Positions 1 to 7,363 of a stretch of DNA of 13,247 nucleotides are shown here, piece by piece (position 1 is the stretch's first letter; the number at the start of each line of letters is the position of its first letter). The notes beneath the pieces were generated by a model. That model saw only the letters and a program-made list of their open reading frames with translations, had not been told where the DNA came from and ran no database searches. The DNA comes from an uncultured Actinomycetes bacterium (GTDB lineage Bacteria; Actinomycetota; Thermoleophilia; Gaiellales; F1-60-MAGs149), in assembly GCA_903847495.1 (NCBI GenBank), contig CAINDT010000249.1:1-13247 (forward strand), given 5' to 3'. The position numbers were made by a program, and so were the translations under genes.

Positions 1-798
1 ATGGGCGCACTCGGTACCAACTTCTCCGTCACCGCCGCCTGCGCCACGGGCGCGAGCGCGATCGGGGTGGCGGCCGATCTCGTCGCGAGCGGCAACATGG
101 ACGTCTGCCTGGCCGGCGGCGTCGACACGCTGATCACCGAGTACATCATGGGCGGCTTCTGCAACATGAAGGTGCTCGGCTCACCGCGCGAGGGCGAGGA
201 CGTAAGGACGGCGTCGCGTCCCTTCGACCTGACACGCGACGGCTTCGTGCTCGGCGAGGGCGCCACCGTCGTGGTGCTCGAGCGCGAGGAGGATGCCCGC
301 GCTCGTGGCGCGGAGATCATCGCCGAGGTCGTCTCCTGGGCGGTGACCAACGACGCGTACCACATCGCCGCGCCGCGCGAGGACTGCGAGGGCATCGACC
401 GCATGTTCGCCACGGCGCTGCGACGGGGCGATGTCTCGCCGTCCGAGGTGGGCTACATCAACCCCCACGGCACCGGCACGCAGGCCAACGACCGTCTCGA
501 GACCCAGTCGATCCGCACCGTCTTCGGGGCTGCCGCCGACGACCTGGTCGTCTCGTCGACGAAGTCGATGACCGGGCACCAGATGGGTGCCGCGGGTGCC
601 TTCGAGGTCGCCGTCGCCGCCCTCGCCGTGCGCGAGCGCAGGGTGCCGCCGACGATCAACCTGCGCGATGCCGATCCGCTCTGCGATCTCGATTACGCAC
701 CCGAGGGCGCACGCGACTTGCCGAAGCTCGACGTCGCCGTCTCGTCGTCGATCGGTCTGGGCGGCCACAACGCCGCCGTCGTCGTGCGGCGCGTCTGA
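1..798 (+). CDS. Beta-ketoacyl-ACP synthase II (FabF-type), 5'-truncated by the window edge
   Basis: C-terminal 265 residues of a thiolase-fold condensing enzyme, which extends an acyl-ACP by two carbons with malonyl-ACP in the cytoplasm. The full Cys-His-His triad is visible: the nucleophile in AACATG (C14), the first His in NPHGTGT (H156), and the second His in STKSMTGHQMGAAG (H193, with K188). The C-to-H and H-to-H spacings (142 and 37) match FabF (about 140 and 37). The family is about 410 aa, so roughly 150 residues lie upstream; the ATG at base 1 is an internal Met just before the active-site Cys, not a start. The C-terminal SSSIGLGGHNAAVV motif is intact. The PHGTGT spelling is also common in secondary-metabolite ketosynthases, so a role in a dedicated acyl pathway rather than housekeeping fatty acid synthesis is possible. 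It converges on a polysaccharide gene, and a KAS III-type enzyme lies 7 kb away. Family sure; pathway inferred. Confidence 0.93.
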   Translation: MGALGTNFSVTAACATGASAIGVAADLVASGNMDVCLAGGVDTLITEYIMGGFCNMKVLGSPREGEDVRTASRPFDLTRDGFVLGEGATVVVLEREEDARARGAEIIAEVVSWAVTNDAYHIAAPREDCEGIDRMFATALRRGDVSPSEVGYINPHGTGTQANDRLETQSIRTVFGAAADDLVVSSTKSMTGHQMGAAGAFEVAVAALAVRERRVPPTINLRDADPLCDLDYAPEGARDLPKLDVAVSSSIGLGGHNAAVVVRRV

Positions 799-808
799 CG
801 TGGCAGAT

Positions 809-824
809 CTGGACCCGGGTCCAG
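809..824. terminator. 16-bp perfect palindrome between convergent genes, likely bidirectional terminator
   Basis: CTGGACCCGGGTCCAG is a perfect palindrome. It lies 10 nt after the FabF-type stop and 7 nt beyond the stop of the convergent sugar transferase. Its RNA would fold into a GC-rich stem on either strand. There is no T-run, which is usual for many actinobacterial terminators. The terminator role is inferred from position. Confidence 0.55.
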
Positions 825-831
825 CTTCGCG

Positions 832-2307
832 CTAGTACGCGCCGCGACCGCGCACGATCGCCAGCGGCGTGCGCGCGATGATCGCGATGTCCATCCAGAT
901 CGACCACGACTCGAGGTAGTAGAAGTCGAGGCGGACGAGCGTGTCGAAGCCGAGGTTCGAGCGACCGGAGACCTGCCAGAGACCGGTGATGCCGGGCAGC
1001 ACGCTGTAGCGGCGACGGTGCCACTGCTCGAGCAGCTGGTAGTCGCGCATGGGCAGGGGGCGCGGTCCGACGAGGCTCATCTCGCCCTTGATCACGTTGA
1101 TCAGCTGGGGCAGCTCGTCGATCGAGAAGCGGCGCAGTACGCGGCCGACCGGGGTGATGCGCGGATCGTTGCGGATCTTGAAGAGCGCGCCGTCGGCCTC
1201 GTTCTGCTCCTCGAGCTCGGCCTGCGCCTGCGCGGCGTTCGTGACCATGCTGCGCAGCTTCAGCATCGCGAAGGGCTGCTCGCCCAGGCCGACGCGCTGA
1301 TCCCGGAACAGGATCGGGCCGGGGGAGGTGAGTCGGATCATCACGATCGAGATCAGCAGGATCGGGCTGAGGATCAACAGGAGACCGATCGAGATGACCA
1401 GGTCGAACGCGCGCTTGACGAACCAGTCGACGCCCTGAATGGTCGGCGGCACGATGTCGAAGAGCGGCACGGCAAGGCCGGGCACGTAGTCCGCGTGGTG
1501 TGCGAGGACGCCGGCCGCGGTCGGCACGACGCGCAGGCGGATGCGCCGTTCACGGCAGGCCTCGAGGGCGATCAGCATCGTCTCGTCATCCGGCGGCCGG
1601 GCGAGGACGACGTCGTGTGGGTGATGCTCGGAGATCGCGTCGGCGAGATGGTCGATGTCATCGACGTGCGCGACCATGCGCAGGCCCGCGCCGGGCGCGC
1701 CGGTGCGGAGCGCCGCTTCGACGCTGCGCGTCGCGTCGGGCTCGCCGACCACGAGGACGCGGCGCTCGACGCCGATCAGCTTGGCCGTGGCGTCGATCAT
1801 CCACGAGTAGACGCCGCGCAGCAGGGGGATCAGCAACGCGGACCCGACGAAGGTGTACGGGAAGATCAGGTACGTCGTGAAGCGCTCGTTGTCGGTGACG
1901 ACGGAGAAGATCGCGATCACCACGACGGCCACGAACAGACCGGCGACGATCTGCGCGCCGCCGGGACGCGTCTCACGCGGACGGTAGAGGCCGTTGCGGG
2001 CGAAGATCAGGACGGTGACGAGCAGCACGAATGGCAGCCACGCCCGCTCCGCCGCCCACAGCTGCTCGGCGAAGACCTCGCGCCCGTTGAGCACCTCGCG
2101 CAGGACGAGACCCGAGAAGATCGCGGCGCTGACGCCGAACACATCGATGGCGAGCAGCACGAGGACGTCGAGCCCACGGCCGATCAGGTGGCGCAGGCGG
2201 CGCGTCGACACGCCGGTCTCGGAGCGGGGATCCTTGATCTCGCGCGGCGGCAGGTCTGCGGGGGCCGAGACGGTGTCGCGCGGGTCGGGGGAGACAGGGG
2301 GAGCCAC
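832..2307 (-). CDS. Polyprenyl-phosphate sugar-1-phosphate transferase (WbaP/CpsE-type exopolysaccharide initiating enzyme)
   Basis: 491 aa. It would transfer a sugar-1-phosphate from a nucleotide sugar to undecaprenyl phosphate at the inner face of the membrane, the first committed step of a repeat unit. The N-terminal half has four hydrophobic segments (about 45-70, 90-104, 118-137, 145-165). A Rossmann-like CoA-binding-type domain follows (about 182-290, starting RRVLVVGEP). The C-terminal catalytic domain (PF02397, about 296-491) holds a membrane re-entrant helix, SPGPILFRDQRVG, KLRSM, the catalytic Asp-Glu pair in SIDELPQL (D397/E398), GEMSLVGPRP and PGITGLWQVSGR. Length is normal for the long form of the family. 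The start is GTG at 2307: a TAGACT -10 motif lies exactly 7 nt upstream, pointing to a leaderless mRNA. It is 77 bp downstream of the UDP-glucuronate decarboxylase, same strand. Which sugar is transferred (Glc, Gal or other) cannot be told. Confidence 0.93.
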   Translation of the reverse strand: MAPPVSPDPRDTVSAPADLPPREIKDPRSETGVSTRRLRHLIGRGLDVLVLLAIDVFGVSAAIFSGLVLREVLNGREVFAEQLWAAERAWLPFVLLVTVLIFARNGLYRPRETRPGGAQIVAGLFVAVVVIAIFSVVTDNERFTTYLIFPYTFVGSALLIPLLRGVYSWMIDATAKLIGVERRVLVVGEPDATRSVEAALRTGAPGAGLRMVAHVDDIDHLADAISEHHPHDVVLARPPDDETMLIALEACRERRIRLRVVPTAAGVLAHHADYVPGLAVPLFDIVPPTIQGVDWFVKRAFDLVISIGLLLILSPILLISIVMIRLTSPGPILFRDQRVGLGEQPFAMLKLRSMVTNAAQAQAELEEQNEADGALFKIRNDPRITPVGRVLRRFSIDELPQLINVIKGEMSLVGPRPLPMRDYQLLEQWHRRRYSVLPGITGLWQVSGRSNLGFDTLVRLDFYYLESWSIWMDIAIIARTPLAIVRGRGAY

Positions 2308-2314
2308 GTCGCTG

Positions 2315-2320
2315 AGTCTA
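2315..2320 (-). promoter_or_regulatory. -10 element (TAGACT) for leaderless transcript of the sugar transferase
   Basis: TAGACT on the minus strand fits TANNNT and is followed by 7 nt and the GTG start at 2307, so transcription would begin at or next to the start codon. No convincing -35 or Shine-Dalgarno is visible. Inferred from spacing. Confidence 0.45.
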
Positions 2321-2384
2321 CAGCGCCGACACGCGACTTCCTGCCTTCAGCCGCACGTGTGAAACCGCGTTGTTATGCGGAGAA

Positions 2385-3338
2385 TCAGGCGCCGACGACG
2401 CGGCCGGTGAGCTCGGCGCGGCTCGACTGGTCGAGCAGCCGCTGCAGGCCCTCGCGAAGGTCGACCGTCGGCTCCCAGCCAAGCAGTTCCTGCGCGCGCG
2501 TGATGTCGGGGCGGCGCTGCTGCGGGTCGTTGACCGGCAGTGCCTCGAAGACGATCTCGCTCTTGGAGCCGGTCATCTCGACGACCAGTTCGGCCAGCTC
2601 GAGCAGGGTGAACTCGCCGGGGTTGCCGATGTTGACGGGCTCGTGCTCGGTCGAGAAGAGCAGGGCGAGGATGCCCGTGACGAGGTCGTCCACGTAACAG
2701 AAGGAGCGCGTCTGGGCACCCGTGCCGAACACCGTGATCGGCTTGTCTTCGAGCGCCTGGCGCACGAAGGTGGGAATCGCGCGGCCGTCGAACGCGCGCA
2801 TGCGAGGACCGTAGGTGTTGAAGATGCGGACGATCGCCGTGTCGAGCCCCTGCTGGCGGTGGTACGCCATCGTCATCGCCTCGGCGTAGCGCTTGGCCTC
2901 GTCATAGACGCCGCGCGGACCGATCGGGTTGACGTTGCCCCAGTACGACTCGGGCTGCGGGTGGATCAGCGGATCGCCGTAGACCTCGCTGGTCGACGCC
3001 GTCAGGAAGCGCGCGCGCTTCGCCTTGGCGAGGCCGAGCGCATTGTGCGTGCCGTAGGAACCGACCTTGAGCGTCTGCAGCGGCAGGCGCAGGTAGTCGA
3101 TCGGGCTGGCGGGCGAGGCGAAGTGAAGGACGTAGTCGACGTCGCCGGGGATGTCGATGTACTCCGTCACGTCGTGCTGGACGAACGTGAAGTTGTCGTC
3201 GCGCAGGTGCGCGATGTTCGTCAGCGACCCCGTGTCGAGGTTGTCGAGGCACCACACCTTGTGGCCCGCGCCCAGCAGGCGCTCGCAGAGATGGGAGCCG
3301 AGGAACCCGGCTCCTCCGGTGACTACGGTGATCGGCAT
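2385..3338 (-). CDS. UDP-glucuronate decarboxylase (UDP-xylose synthase), extended SDR family
   Basis: 317 aa, the usual length of bacterial UXS enzymes. It would convert UDP-glucuronate to UDP-xylose with NAD+ retained in the active site, supplying a pentose donor for the polysaccharide. The Rossmann glycine motif TGGAGFLGSHL is at residues 7-17. The UXS signatures HFASPASPIDYL (72-83), ASTSEVYGDPLIHPQ (114-128), YWGNVNPIGPR (132-142) and YDEAKR are present, giving catalytic Glu118 and the Tyr145/Lys149 pair. RIFNTYGPRM (171-180) and QQRRPDI (273-279, with the family's catalytic-site Arg) follow. These distinguish it from GalE and dTDP-glucose dehydratases. The C-terminal 15 residues are not conserved. 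It lies 17 bp after the Wzz-type gene, so they are probably co-transcribed, although a TACCCT -10-like motif also precedes the ATG. UDP-glucose dehydrogenase, needed to make its substrate, is not in the window. Confidence 0.92.
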   Translation of the reverse strand: MPITVVTGGAGFLGSHLCERLLGAGHKVWCLDNLDTGSLTNIAHLRDDNFTFVQHDVTEYIDIPGDVDYVLHFASPASPIDYLRLPLQTLKVGSYGTHNALGLAKAKRARFLTASTSEVYGDPLIHPQPESYWGNVNPIGPRGVYDEAKRYAEAMTMAYHRQQGLDTAIVRIFNTYGPRMRAFDGRAIPTFVRQALEDKPITVFGTGAQTRSFCYVDDLVTGILALLFSTEHEPVNIGNPGEFTLLELAELVVEMTGSKSEIVFEALPVNDPQQRRPDITRAQELLGWEPTVDLREGLQRLLDQSSRAELTGRVVGA

Positions 3339-3344
3339 GGGGGA

Positions 3345-3350
3345 AGGGTA
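3345..3350 (-). promoter_or_regulatory. -10-like element (TACCCT) upstream of UDP-glucuronate decarboxylase
   Basis: TACCCT on the minus strand stands 6 nt before the ATG at 3338, within the 17-bp gap after the Wzz-type gene. It may be an internal leaderless promoter. The alternative is plain co-transcription, with AAAGGGG about 12 nt before the start acting as a weak Shine-Dalgarno. Confidence 0.3.
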
Positions 3351-3355
3351 CCCCT

Positions 3356-4270
3356 TTAGGGGGTCGCCGTGCCCTCAGTCTCGATCACGGGGCGCACGGG
3401 CCAGAAGACGGTGGACAGGATCGCGAGCAGCACGCCGACGATCAGGCCGAGCACGATCGCGACCAGCAGCGAGAACTGCTTGGACGTCGGCGCGACCTTC
3501 GCGCCGCGGGCCGGCGTGATCACGCTGCCGCCCTCGACGTTCTCGATGTAGTCCACCTGGGCCTGCAGATCTGGGAGTTGCTCCTGCAGCAGGGCCTCGG
3601 TGTTCGAGTCGTACTGCAGGATGCCGAGCAGCGGGGCCGATAGCGAGGCGCGCTCAGCGGCGCCGAGGTTGGCGCTCACCAGCTTGTCGAGTTGGGCTTT
3701 GACGTCGTCCGCGTCGGCCGCGAGGGCGTCGATGCGGTCCTGCAGGCTGTCGCGTGCCGCGATGACGGCGTCCTTCTTCGCGTCGGTGTACGCGTTCGAC
3801 TTGGCGACGATCTGCTCGGCCATCGAGTTGGCGGCGGCGGCGGACTGCGCGGGCGTGAACGGCCCCTGGACGGTGACCTGCGCGAGCGGCACGGCAATGC
3901 CCTTGACGCCAACGGCGGTGGAGATCAACGCGACGGAGACGTGGCCCTTGAGCGCGCCTTGGGGCAGGCCGGCGGCCTGCTCGGCGACCTCCTGGTACGG
4001 ACGCTGCTTGGCGAGCGCCGTCGCGTACAGCGGATTCGACGACAGCGGGTTCGGCACGAGCGAGCCGTTCGGGCTGACGGGCTGGCCGAGATAGACGGTC
4101 GCGGTACCCTGCGTGAGGTTCTTGTTCGAGGTGCGCGTGATCGTGAACGATGCGATCACGGCGAGGATCACGCAGATCGCGACGATCCACCAGCGCTTCA
4201 GGATCCGATCGACGTACGAGCGCAGGTCGATCTCCTGCTCGGTTCCGGGGGCATCCGTCACGTCGCTCAT
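3356..4270 (-). CDS. Wzz/chain-length determinant-type polysaccharide co-polymerase
   Basis: 304 aa inner-membrane protein expected to set chain length and assist export of the surface polysaccharide. The architecture is typical: a short cytoplasmic N-terminus with IDLRSYVDRILKRWWIV, TM1 at about 27-45, an extracytoplasmic domain rich in Ala and charged residues with predicted coiled coil (about 155-200) and a second helix near 225-245, then TM2 at about 267-290 and a short tail. The Pro-rich motif usual before TM2 is reduced to a few prolines (ITPARGAKVAPTS). There is no Walker A or Tyr-rich tail, so it is not fused to a BY-kinase, and no kinase gene is seen nearby. The ATG at 4270 lacks an obvious Shine-Dalgarno. 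It shares a 47-bp divergent intergenic region with the GT4 gene and probably leads the leftward set Wzz-UXS-sugar transferase. Confidence 0.85.
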   Translation of the reverse strand: MSDVTDAPGTEQEIDLRSYVDRILKRWWIVAICVILAVIASFTITRTSNKNLTQGTATVYLGQPVSPNGSLVPNPLSSNPLYATALAKQRPYQEVAEQAAGLPQGALKGHVSVALISTAVGVKGIAVPLAQVTVQGPFTPAQSAAAANSMAEQIVAKSNAYTDAKKDAVIAARDSLQDRIDALAADADDVKAQLDKLVSANLGAAERASLSAPLLGILQYDSNTEALLQEQLPDLQAQVDYIENVEGGSVITPARGAKVAPTSKQFSLLVAIVLGLIVGVLLAILSTVFWPVRPVIETEGTATP

Positions 4271-4304
4271 GGTACGCGACGCCGTTCGGGGAGGGGTGCG
4301 CCGG

Positions 4305-4310
4305 TACGAT
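4305..4310 (+). promoter_or_regulatory. -10 element (TACGAT) for leaderless transcript of the GT4 gene
   Basis: TACGAT fits TANNNT and lies exactly 7 nt before the ATG at 4318, the classic geometry of actinobacterial leaderless promoters. It supports choosing 4318 over the in-frame ATG at 4150, which would run through the divergent Wzz-type gene. Confidence 0.5.
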
Positions 4311-4317
4311 CGGTGCG

Positions 4318-5442
4318 ATGAGGATCGTCATCGTGGATCCGCGCGGCGAGACGCGCCCGTACGACGATGCGCTTGCCGCGGCGCTGGCTGCGAGGGAGAA
4401 CGACGTGGAGCTTGTGACGAGCGCGCCACGGGTCGCCCAGCCGCCGGCGCCGGCCGGCGTGGCTGTGCGGCATGCGTTCTACCGGCTCGCCGATCGCGTG
4501 CCGGGCGGTGCGCGCAAGGTGGCGCGCGGCCTCGAGCACCCGCTCGACCTGCTCGGACTGATGCCCTCGCTGATCCGCCGTCGCCCCGACGCCATCCACG
4601 TCCAGTGGCTGCCGCTCGGCGCGGTCGATCGCGGCTACTGGCGCGCGGTGCAGGGGCTGCTCGGCGTACCGATCACCTACACGGCGCACGACGCGCTACC
4701 GAACAATCCGACGCCCAAGCGCCTGCGGCGCGCTGCCGCCAACGCGCGCGCCTTCGGCCGCGTGGTCGTTCACTCGGTGCACGGTCGCGACGCACTGGTC
4801 GAGCAGCTCGGCGTCGAGCCCGCCCATGTGCACGTGATCCCGCACGGTGCACTCACGGCCTACCGGGAGGTGACACCGGTCGCGCCCGCCGTCGCCGACG
4901 GCGCGCCGCTCGTGGCGATGCTCGGCCTGCTGCGTCCGTACAAGGGCCTCGACGTCTTGCTCGACGCGTGGCCGACGGTGCGCGCGGCGCTGCCCGACGC
5001 GCAGCTGCTCGTCGCAGGCCGCGTGCTCGGCGACCCCGACGGCGCCGCGCGCCTCGAGCGCATGGCCGCCGAGGACAGCGGCGTGCTTGCCGACCTGCGC
5101 TTCACGCCGACCGAGGAGTTCGTCGGGGCCATGGTGCGCGCCGACGTCGTGGTGCTGCCGTACCGCCGCATCGACCAGTCTGGGGTCCTCTTCGCCGCGC
5201 TGGCGCTCGGCCGTCCGCTCGTCGCCACGCGCGTCGGTGGCTTCGCCGAGGTGGTCGAGCAGCATGGCGCCGGTGCCTGCGTCGCTCCGGATGACCCTGC
5301 AGCCCTCGCCGCCGCGCTGATCGACGTCCTCCGCGACTCGGCCCGGCGCGACCAGATGGCCGCCGCGAGCCGCGCCGCGGCCGATGGCCCCTTCTCCTGG
5401 GACGCGATCGCCGAGGCGACCGAGCGCGTCTACGGCGCGTGA
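4318..5442 (+). CDS. Glycosyltransferase family 4 (GT-B fold)
   Basis: 374 aa. It would transfer a sugar from a nucleotide sugar to a growing lipid-linked oligosaccharide at the cytoplasmic face of the membrane. The N-terminal domain (1-175) starts with MRIVIVDPRG and has HVQWLPLG (94-101) and TAHDALPNN (122-130), typical of GT4 acceptor domains. The linker VIPHGA (173-178) leads to the donor domain: MLGLLRPYKGLDVLLDAWP (201-219), a nucleotide-site GxxxPxKG-like motif, then ADVVVLPYRRIDQSGVLF (275-292) and ALGRPLVATRVGGFAEVV. The usual EX7E motif is replaced by DQSGVLFAAL, a variant I know from other GT4 enzymes, so this need not mean loss of activity. The start was chosen at 4318 because of the leaderless -10 and because upstream sequence belongs to the divergent gene. 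Its stop overlaps the DUF418 start (GTGA). Sugar specificity unknown. Confidence 0.9.
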   Translation: MRIVIVDPRGETRPYDDALAAALAARENDVELVTSAPRVAQPPAPAGVAVRHAFYRLADRVPGGARKVARGLEHPLDLLGLMPSLIRRRPDAIHVQWLPLGAVDRGYWRAVQGLLGVPITYTAHDALPNNPTPKRLRRAAANARAFGRVVVHSVHGRDALVEQLGVEPAHVHVIPHGALTAYREVTPVAPAVADGAPLVAMLGLLRPYKGLDVLLDAWPTVRAALPDAQLLVAGRVLGDPDGAARLERMAAEDSGVLADLRFTPTEEFVGAMVRADVVVLPYRRIDQSGVLFAALALGRPLVATRVGGFAEVVEQHGAGACVAPDDPAALAAALIDVLRDSARRDQMAAASRAAADGPFSWDAIAEATERVYGA

Positions 5443-6575
5443 GCAGAGCGCGGCAGGCGTTTCCCGATCAGCTGCGCGGGCTCGCGCTGCTCGGCATCAT
5501 CGTCGTCAACGCCCCATTCCTCGCGATCAGCTCGACGGGCTACACGGAGGCATCACTCGAAGGCTGGTGGAACCAGGCCGCTGGTTTCGCGGTGCTGACG
5601 CTCGCGCAAGGGAAGTTCTACCTGCTGTTCTCGTTTCTGTTCGGCTACAGCGCGCTCTTCATCCTGCGCGATGGAGCCGCGCCGAATCGCCGGCGCTACC
5701 GACGGCGGCTGGTCGGGCTCGCGGTGCTCGGTCTGGCGCACGCCGTCTTCCTGTTTACCGGCGACATCCTGTTCTCGTACGCCCTGCTCGGTTTCGGGCT
5801 GCTGCTGCTCGTGCGCCGTTCGGACCGCGTGGTGCTGCGCACGGCGGTCATCGTGTTCGTGCTGTCGGCGGTCTGGCTCGCCCTGATCGCCGCGCTGCTC
5901 GTCGCCGAGCCGTCGCGCGAGCAGACGACGGATCTCGCACTCGACGCCGCGCTTGCCGATGGCTCGTTTCTGGCCGCTGCCCGGGCCCGGCTCGCCGCGC
6001 TCCCCGTTGTGCTGCTCACGATCGGCTCGCTGCAGTGGGGCCTCGCTTTCGTGATGTTCTGCGTGGGGCTGCTCGCCGGTCGACGCGCGCTGCTCGCGGA
6101 TCTCGCTGCCTCGCGGGTTCTGTGGCGGCGGCTCGCGCTCTGGGGGCTGCTGATCGGGTTCCCGCTCCAGGCCGGTGCCGCGGTGCTGCAGCTCGTCGGC
6201 GGCGGGCTGTTCACCTTGTCGACGCCGGCGGTGATCGGCCTTATCGGCGGCTTCGTCACGGCGCCGATCCTCGCCGCCGGCTACCTCGGTGGCCTCGCCC
6301 TGGTGAGCCTGCGCGCCCCGCGCGTGCTCGACGTCGTTCGCGATGGTGGGCGCGCGTCGCTGACGCTCTACCTCGGCGAGTCGATCGTCTTCTGCATCCT
6401 GTTCTGCGGCTGGGGCTTCGGGCTGTTCGGACGGCTCGGTGCGGGTGCGGTCACCGTCATCGCCATTGCGATCTACCTGCTGCTTGAGGTGGCGATTCGG
6501 CTGTGGCTGCGTCGCTTTGCCCAGGGGCCGTTCGAGCGGCTGCTTGCCGCGTGGACGGGGCCCGCTCTCCGCTGA
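5439..6575 (+). CDS. DUF418 (YeiB-family) multi-pass membrane protein
   Basis: 378 aa, about nine hydrophobic segments. The N-terminal QLRGLALLGIIVVNAP, then KFYLLFSFLFGYSALFILRDG (split over TM2-TM3), match the DUF418/YeiB family and recall acyltransferase-3 proteins. The C-terminal DUF418 domain (PF04235) is clear from GRASLTLYLGESIVFCIL through WLRRFAQGPFERLLAAWTG. The biochemical function of the family is not established; YeiB-like proteins are often suggested to move or modify small groups across the membrane. The start is GTG at 5439, overlapping the glycosyltransferase TGA by 4 nt, so translation is coupled. This ties the protein to glycan assembly and suggests a modification or transport step, which is inference. 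A 33-bp hairpin 11 nt after the stop ends the pair. Confidence 0.88.
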   Translation: MSRARQAFPDQLRGLALLGIIVVNAPFLAISSTGYTEASLEGWWNQAAGFAVLTLAQGKFYLLFSFLFGYSALFILRDGAAPNRRRYRRRLVGLAVLGLAHAVFLFTGDILFSYALLGFGLLLLVRRSDRVVLRTAVIVFVLSAVWLALIAALLVAEPSREQTTDLALDAALADGSFLAAARARLAALPVVLLTIGSLQWGLAFVMFCVGLLAGRRALLADLAASRVLWRRLALWGLLIGFPLQAGAAVLQLVGGGLFTLSTPAVIGLIGGFVTAPILAAGYLGGLALVSLRAPRVLDVVRDGGRASLTLYLGESIVFCILFCGWGFGLFGRLGAGAVTVIAIAIYLLLEVAIRLWLRRFAQGPFERLLAAWTGPALR

Positions 6576-6586
6576 GGCTGCTTGCA

Positions 6587-6619
6587 ACTTCGGATTGGGG
6601 TCAGACCCCAATCCGAAGT
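6587..6619. terminator. Perfect 16-bp inverted repeat with 1-nt centre, bidirectional terminator
   Basis: Arms 6587-6602 and 6604-6619 are perfect reverse complements around A6603, with core GGGGTCAGACCCC flanked by ACTTCGGATT and AATCCGAAGT. It sits between the DUF418 stop (6575, +) and the RelE-type stop (6632, -), where a two-way terminator is expected. No T-run follows on either strand. A related hairpin is at 7364-7386, so it may belong to a repeat family. Confidence 0.7.
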
Positions 6620-6631
6620 CGACCCGATCGG

Positions 6632-6910
6632 TCAGGTGCCGTTGGCGCTGCCGCGGTAGACGTCGCGGCGATGATCGATGCGGACGACGTCGACGCGCCG
6701 GTCAGCCTCGTCGACGGCGAAGATGATCCGGTACTCGCCGCGACGGATCGCGCGGAAGCCGAGGAATGGACGCCCGAGCGGCTTGCCGGCGGTACCCGGC
6801 GAGTCGCGCAGCGGGCCGTCGAGCACCTCGGCGACCGCCGCCGTGACCGAGGGGTGCAGCTCGTGCTGCAGCGCGCGCAGGGCGCGACGCCGCAGGGCCA
6901 CCGAGTACAC
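6632..6910 (-). CDS. RelE/ParE-family toxin (type II toxin-antitoxin)
   Basis: 92 aa, usual toxin size. RelE members cleave ribosome-bound mRNA and ParE members poison gyrase; this sequence does not settle which. Features seen are MYSVALRRRALRALQHEL (helical N-terminus), a KPLGRPFLGFRAIRRGEYR stretch (43-61), RIIFAVDE and the C-terminal VVRIDHRRDVYR (75-86), the hallmark of RelE-type toxins acting on translation. The GTG start at 6910 was chosen because it begins 4 nt after the antitoxin stop; the open frame continues to 7030 but only through the antitoxin coding region. The antitoxin is encoded first, as in most such pairs. The last residues (GSANGT) are outside the family core. It ends next to the 6587-6619 hairpin. 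Confidence 0.88.
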   Translation of the reverse strand: MYSVALRRRALRALQHELHPSVTAAVAEVLDGPLRDSPGTAGKPLGRPFLGFRAIRRGEYRIIFAVDEADRRVDVVRIDHRRDVYRGSANGT

Positions 6911-6914
6911 CGCG

Positions 6915-7196
6915 CTAGTCCTTCGCCCTCGCGCGGATCTCGTCGATGACATCCTCGAGCGGGGTGCCGGCCTCGCCGCCTGCAATCGCCTGGCGGGCCT
7001 CGGTGAGATCCTGAAGGGCTCCCGGTTCACTGAGCACCTCGATGGTCAGCTCGAGCGACTCGAGCTCGTCCGCCGAGATGAGCACGGCAGCGGCTCGCCC
7101 GTTGCGGGTCACGAGGACGCGCTCGTGCTCGCGCTCGACGACATCGATGAATTCGGAGAAGCGGGACTTCACGGTCCGGAGAGGTTCGACGATCAT
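6915..7196 (-). CDS. Phd/YefM-family antitoxin (type II toxin-antitoxin)
   Basis: 93 aa. It would bind and neutralise the downstream toxin and, as a dimer, repress its own promoter. The N-terminal DNA-binding fold shows MIVEPLRTVKSRFSEFID (1-18), VLVTRNGRAAAVLISADELE (27-46), the conserved Phd/YefM motif. The C-terminal toxin-binding tail is helical and acidic (SEPGALQDLTEARQAIAGGE, EDVIDEIRARAKD). The ATG at 7196 was chosen over in-frame upstream codons because the family starts here and the upstream sequence is promoter-like. There is no Shine-Dalgarno. A 10-bp palindrome 6 nt upstream overlaps the -10. Confidence 0.92.
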   Translation of the reverse strand: MIVEPLRTVKSRFSEFIDVVEREHERVLVTRNGRAAAVLISADELESLELTIEVLSEPGALQDLTEARQAIAGGEAGTPLEDVIDEIRARAKD

Positions 7197-7202
7197 GATG
7201 AC

Positions 7203-7235
7203 CACAATTGTGCCACGCGGCGAGCGGTGCGTCAT
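7203..7235 (-). promoter_or_regulatory. Probable promoter/operator of the Phd-RelE pair
   Basis: On the minus strand ATGACG (7235-7230, four of six matches to TTGACA) is followed by a 17-nt spacer and CACAAT (7212-7207). Transcription would start around 7200, a few nt before the ATG at 7196. The perfect palindrome CACAATTGTG (7203-7212) covers the -10 and is a good candidate operator for autorepression by the antitoxin. Inferred, not proven. Confidence 0.4.
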
Positions 7236-7363
7236 GGCTCTGGCGCGCAAGCGCGAGCCGGAGTCGTTCCGCGATGCGCCTTCCGCACTGCACCTGCCCG
7301 AATTCGCACGCATCCGCACGGCCACGCTGACCGCTTTGGCACATCCGAGCTGGACCCGCGCGT

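Noticed and set aside
1018..2697. 559-aa open frame on + opposite the sugar transferase
   Set aside because: Rich in Asp/Arg/Glu/His/Gln with no recognisable domain; it is the antisense shadow of the GC-rich sugar transferase and UDP-glucuronate decarboxylase genes, whose motifs are unambiguous.
4150..4317. In-frame N-terminal extension of the GT4 gene
   Set aside because: Arg/Ser-rich and antisense to the Wzz-type gene; the ATG at 4318 has a -10 at leaderless spacing and begins the expected MRIVIV strand.
7197..7325. N-terminal extension of the Phd-type antitoxin
   Set aside because: The family begins at MIVEPLRTVK; the extension covers the promoter-like and palindromic sequence.
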